Of a stretch of DNA of 5,343 bases, positions 5,232-5,343 are shown one piece after another. Under the pieces are notes generated by a model. The model worked only from the letters and a program-made list of their open reading frames with translations, had not been told where the DNA came from and did not search any database. Both the position numbers and the translations under genes were made by a program. The stretch is taken from assembly GCA_013044465.1 (NCBI GenBank), contig JABEUL010000267.1, positions 1 to 5,343 on the forward strand. Direction: 5' to 3'. The DNA is from Acidimicrobiales bacterium (GTDB lineage: Bacteria; Actinomycetota; Acidimicrobiia; Acidimicrobiales; JABEUL01). Position 1 is the first letter of the stretch. Each line of letters starts with the position of its first letter.

Positions 5232-5252
5232 TATGCCTTGCACGCTGGCATA
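5232..5252. promoter_or_regulatory. Inverted repeat TATGCC-N9-GGCATA in the leader of the SRPBCC-like gene
   Basis: Perfect 6-bp arms (5232-5237 and 5247-5252) flank a 9-nt centre, forming a 21-bp dyad between the promoter and the ribosome binding site. It could be an operator or a small leader hairpin. No T-run follows, so it is not a terminator. Confidence 0.35.
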
Positions 5253-5268
5253 GCTAGGGATTTGAGAT

Positions 5269-5273
5269 AGGAG
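5269..5273 (+). promoter_or_regulatory. Ribosome binding site AGGAG for the SRPBCC-like gene
   Basis: AGGAG stands 5 nt before ATG 5279 within the purine-rich string ATAGGAGAGAAG. It is the main evidence that a gene starts here. Confidence 0.75.
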
Positions 5274-5278
5274 AGAAG

Positions 5279-5343
5279 ATGTCGCCAAAAAGGGGAAGCA
5301 TACGTCGTCAAATCCGAATTAATGCAAATGCTGATGAGATCTA
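5279..5343 (+). CDS. N-terminus of a probable SRPBCC (START-fold/polyketide cyclase-like) protein, 3'-truncated by window edge
   Basis: Only 21 complete codons are present: MSPKRGSIRRQIRINANADEI. An AGGAG ribosome binding site 5 nt upstream, a canonical promoter further upstream and an in-frame TAG at 5255-5257 support ATG 5279 as a real start. The pattern GSIRRQIRINANADEI resembles the first strand and helix of SRPBCC proteins, which commonly open with a basic strand, then 'I.I.A....VW' leading into the first helix. These proteins bind hydrophobic ligands in a helix-grip pocket. With so few residues the family call is tentative, but the existence of a gene is well supported. It is transcribed away from the DinB-fold gene. 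Confidence 0.6.
   Translation, partial: MSPKRGSIRRQIRINANADEI

Noticed and set aside
1..5343. Mobile element, CRISPR array, tRNA/rRNA or defence system
   Set aside because: No transposase, integrase, long terminal inverted repeats, spaced repeat array, tRNA-like cloverleaf or defence-type domain was seen. The only repeats are the very short ones at 5127-5182.

Overview
The window looks like ordinary chromosome from a bacterium of moderate-to-low GC (low-to-mid 40s % by eye). It is probably an actinobacterium. The support is a maleylpyruvate-isomerase-type (mycothiol-family) protein, a beta-carbonic anhydrase of the short mycobacterial Rv1284-like type, a DinB-fold protein, an SRPBCC-like gene, and several genes that seem to lack a Shine-Dalgarno site and instead carry a -10 box right before the ATG. 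The low GC would suit an aquatic actinobacterial lineage such as Acidimicrobiia-like plankton. That placement is inference and untested.

Layout, left to right. (1) Bases 1-554, + strand: the C-terminal two thirds of an SMP-30/gluconolactonase/LRE beta-propeller, cut by the window edge. (2) A 40-bp convergent gap with a small hairpin. (3) 597-1904, - strand: a 435-residue beta-propeller-like protein of unknown function. (4) 1988-2932, - strand: a cation diffusion facilitator (zinc-type metal exporter) starting at TTG behind a strong ribosome binding site. (5) 2933-3264: a 332-bp divergent intergenic region holding promoters and one operator-like dyad. (6) 3265-3942, + strand: an MDMPI/TIGR03083-type protein. 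(7) 3955-4473, - strand: a beta-carbonic anhydrase, convergent with the previous gene and 12 bp away. (8) 4564-5136, - strand: a DinB-superfamily protein. (9) 5137-5278: a compact divergent promoter region with short tandem and direct repeats. (10) 5279-window end, + strand: the first 21 codons of a gene that looks like an SRPBCC (START-fold) protein.

The genes do not form an obvious pathway or operon. Most transcription units are single genes, and orientation changes at nearly every boundary. Several products bind divalent metal (CDF exporter, carbonic anhydrase, MDMPI and DinB folds), but that is common and does not show a shared function. I see no mobile element, CRISPR array, tRNA, rRNA, toxin-antitoxin or defence module. 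The most interesting signals are small-scale: the repeated leaderless-type gene starts, an inverted repeat over the carbonic anhydrase promoter, and a duplicated start-codon segment upstream of the DinB gene.
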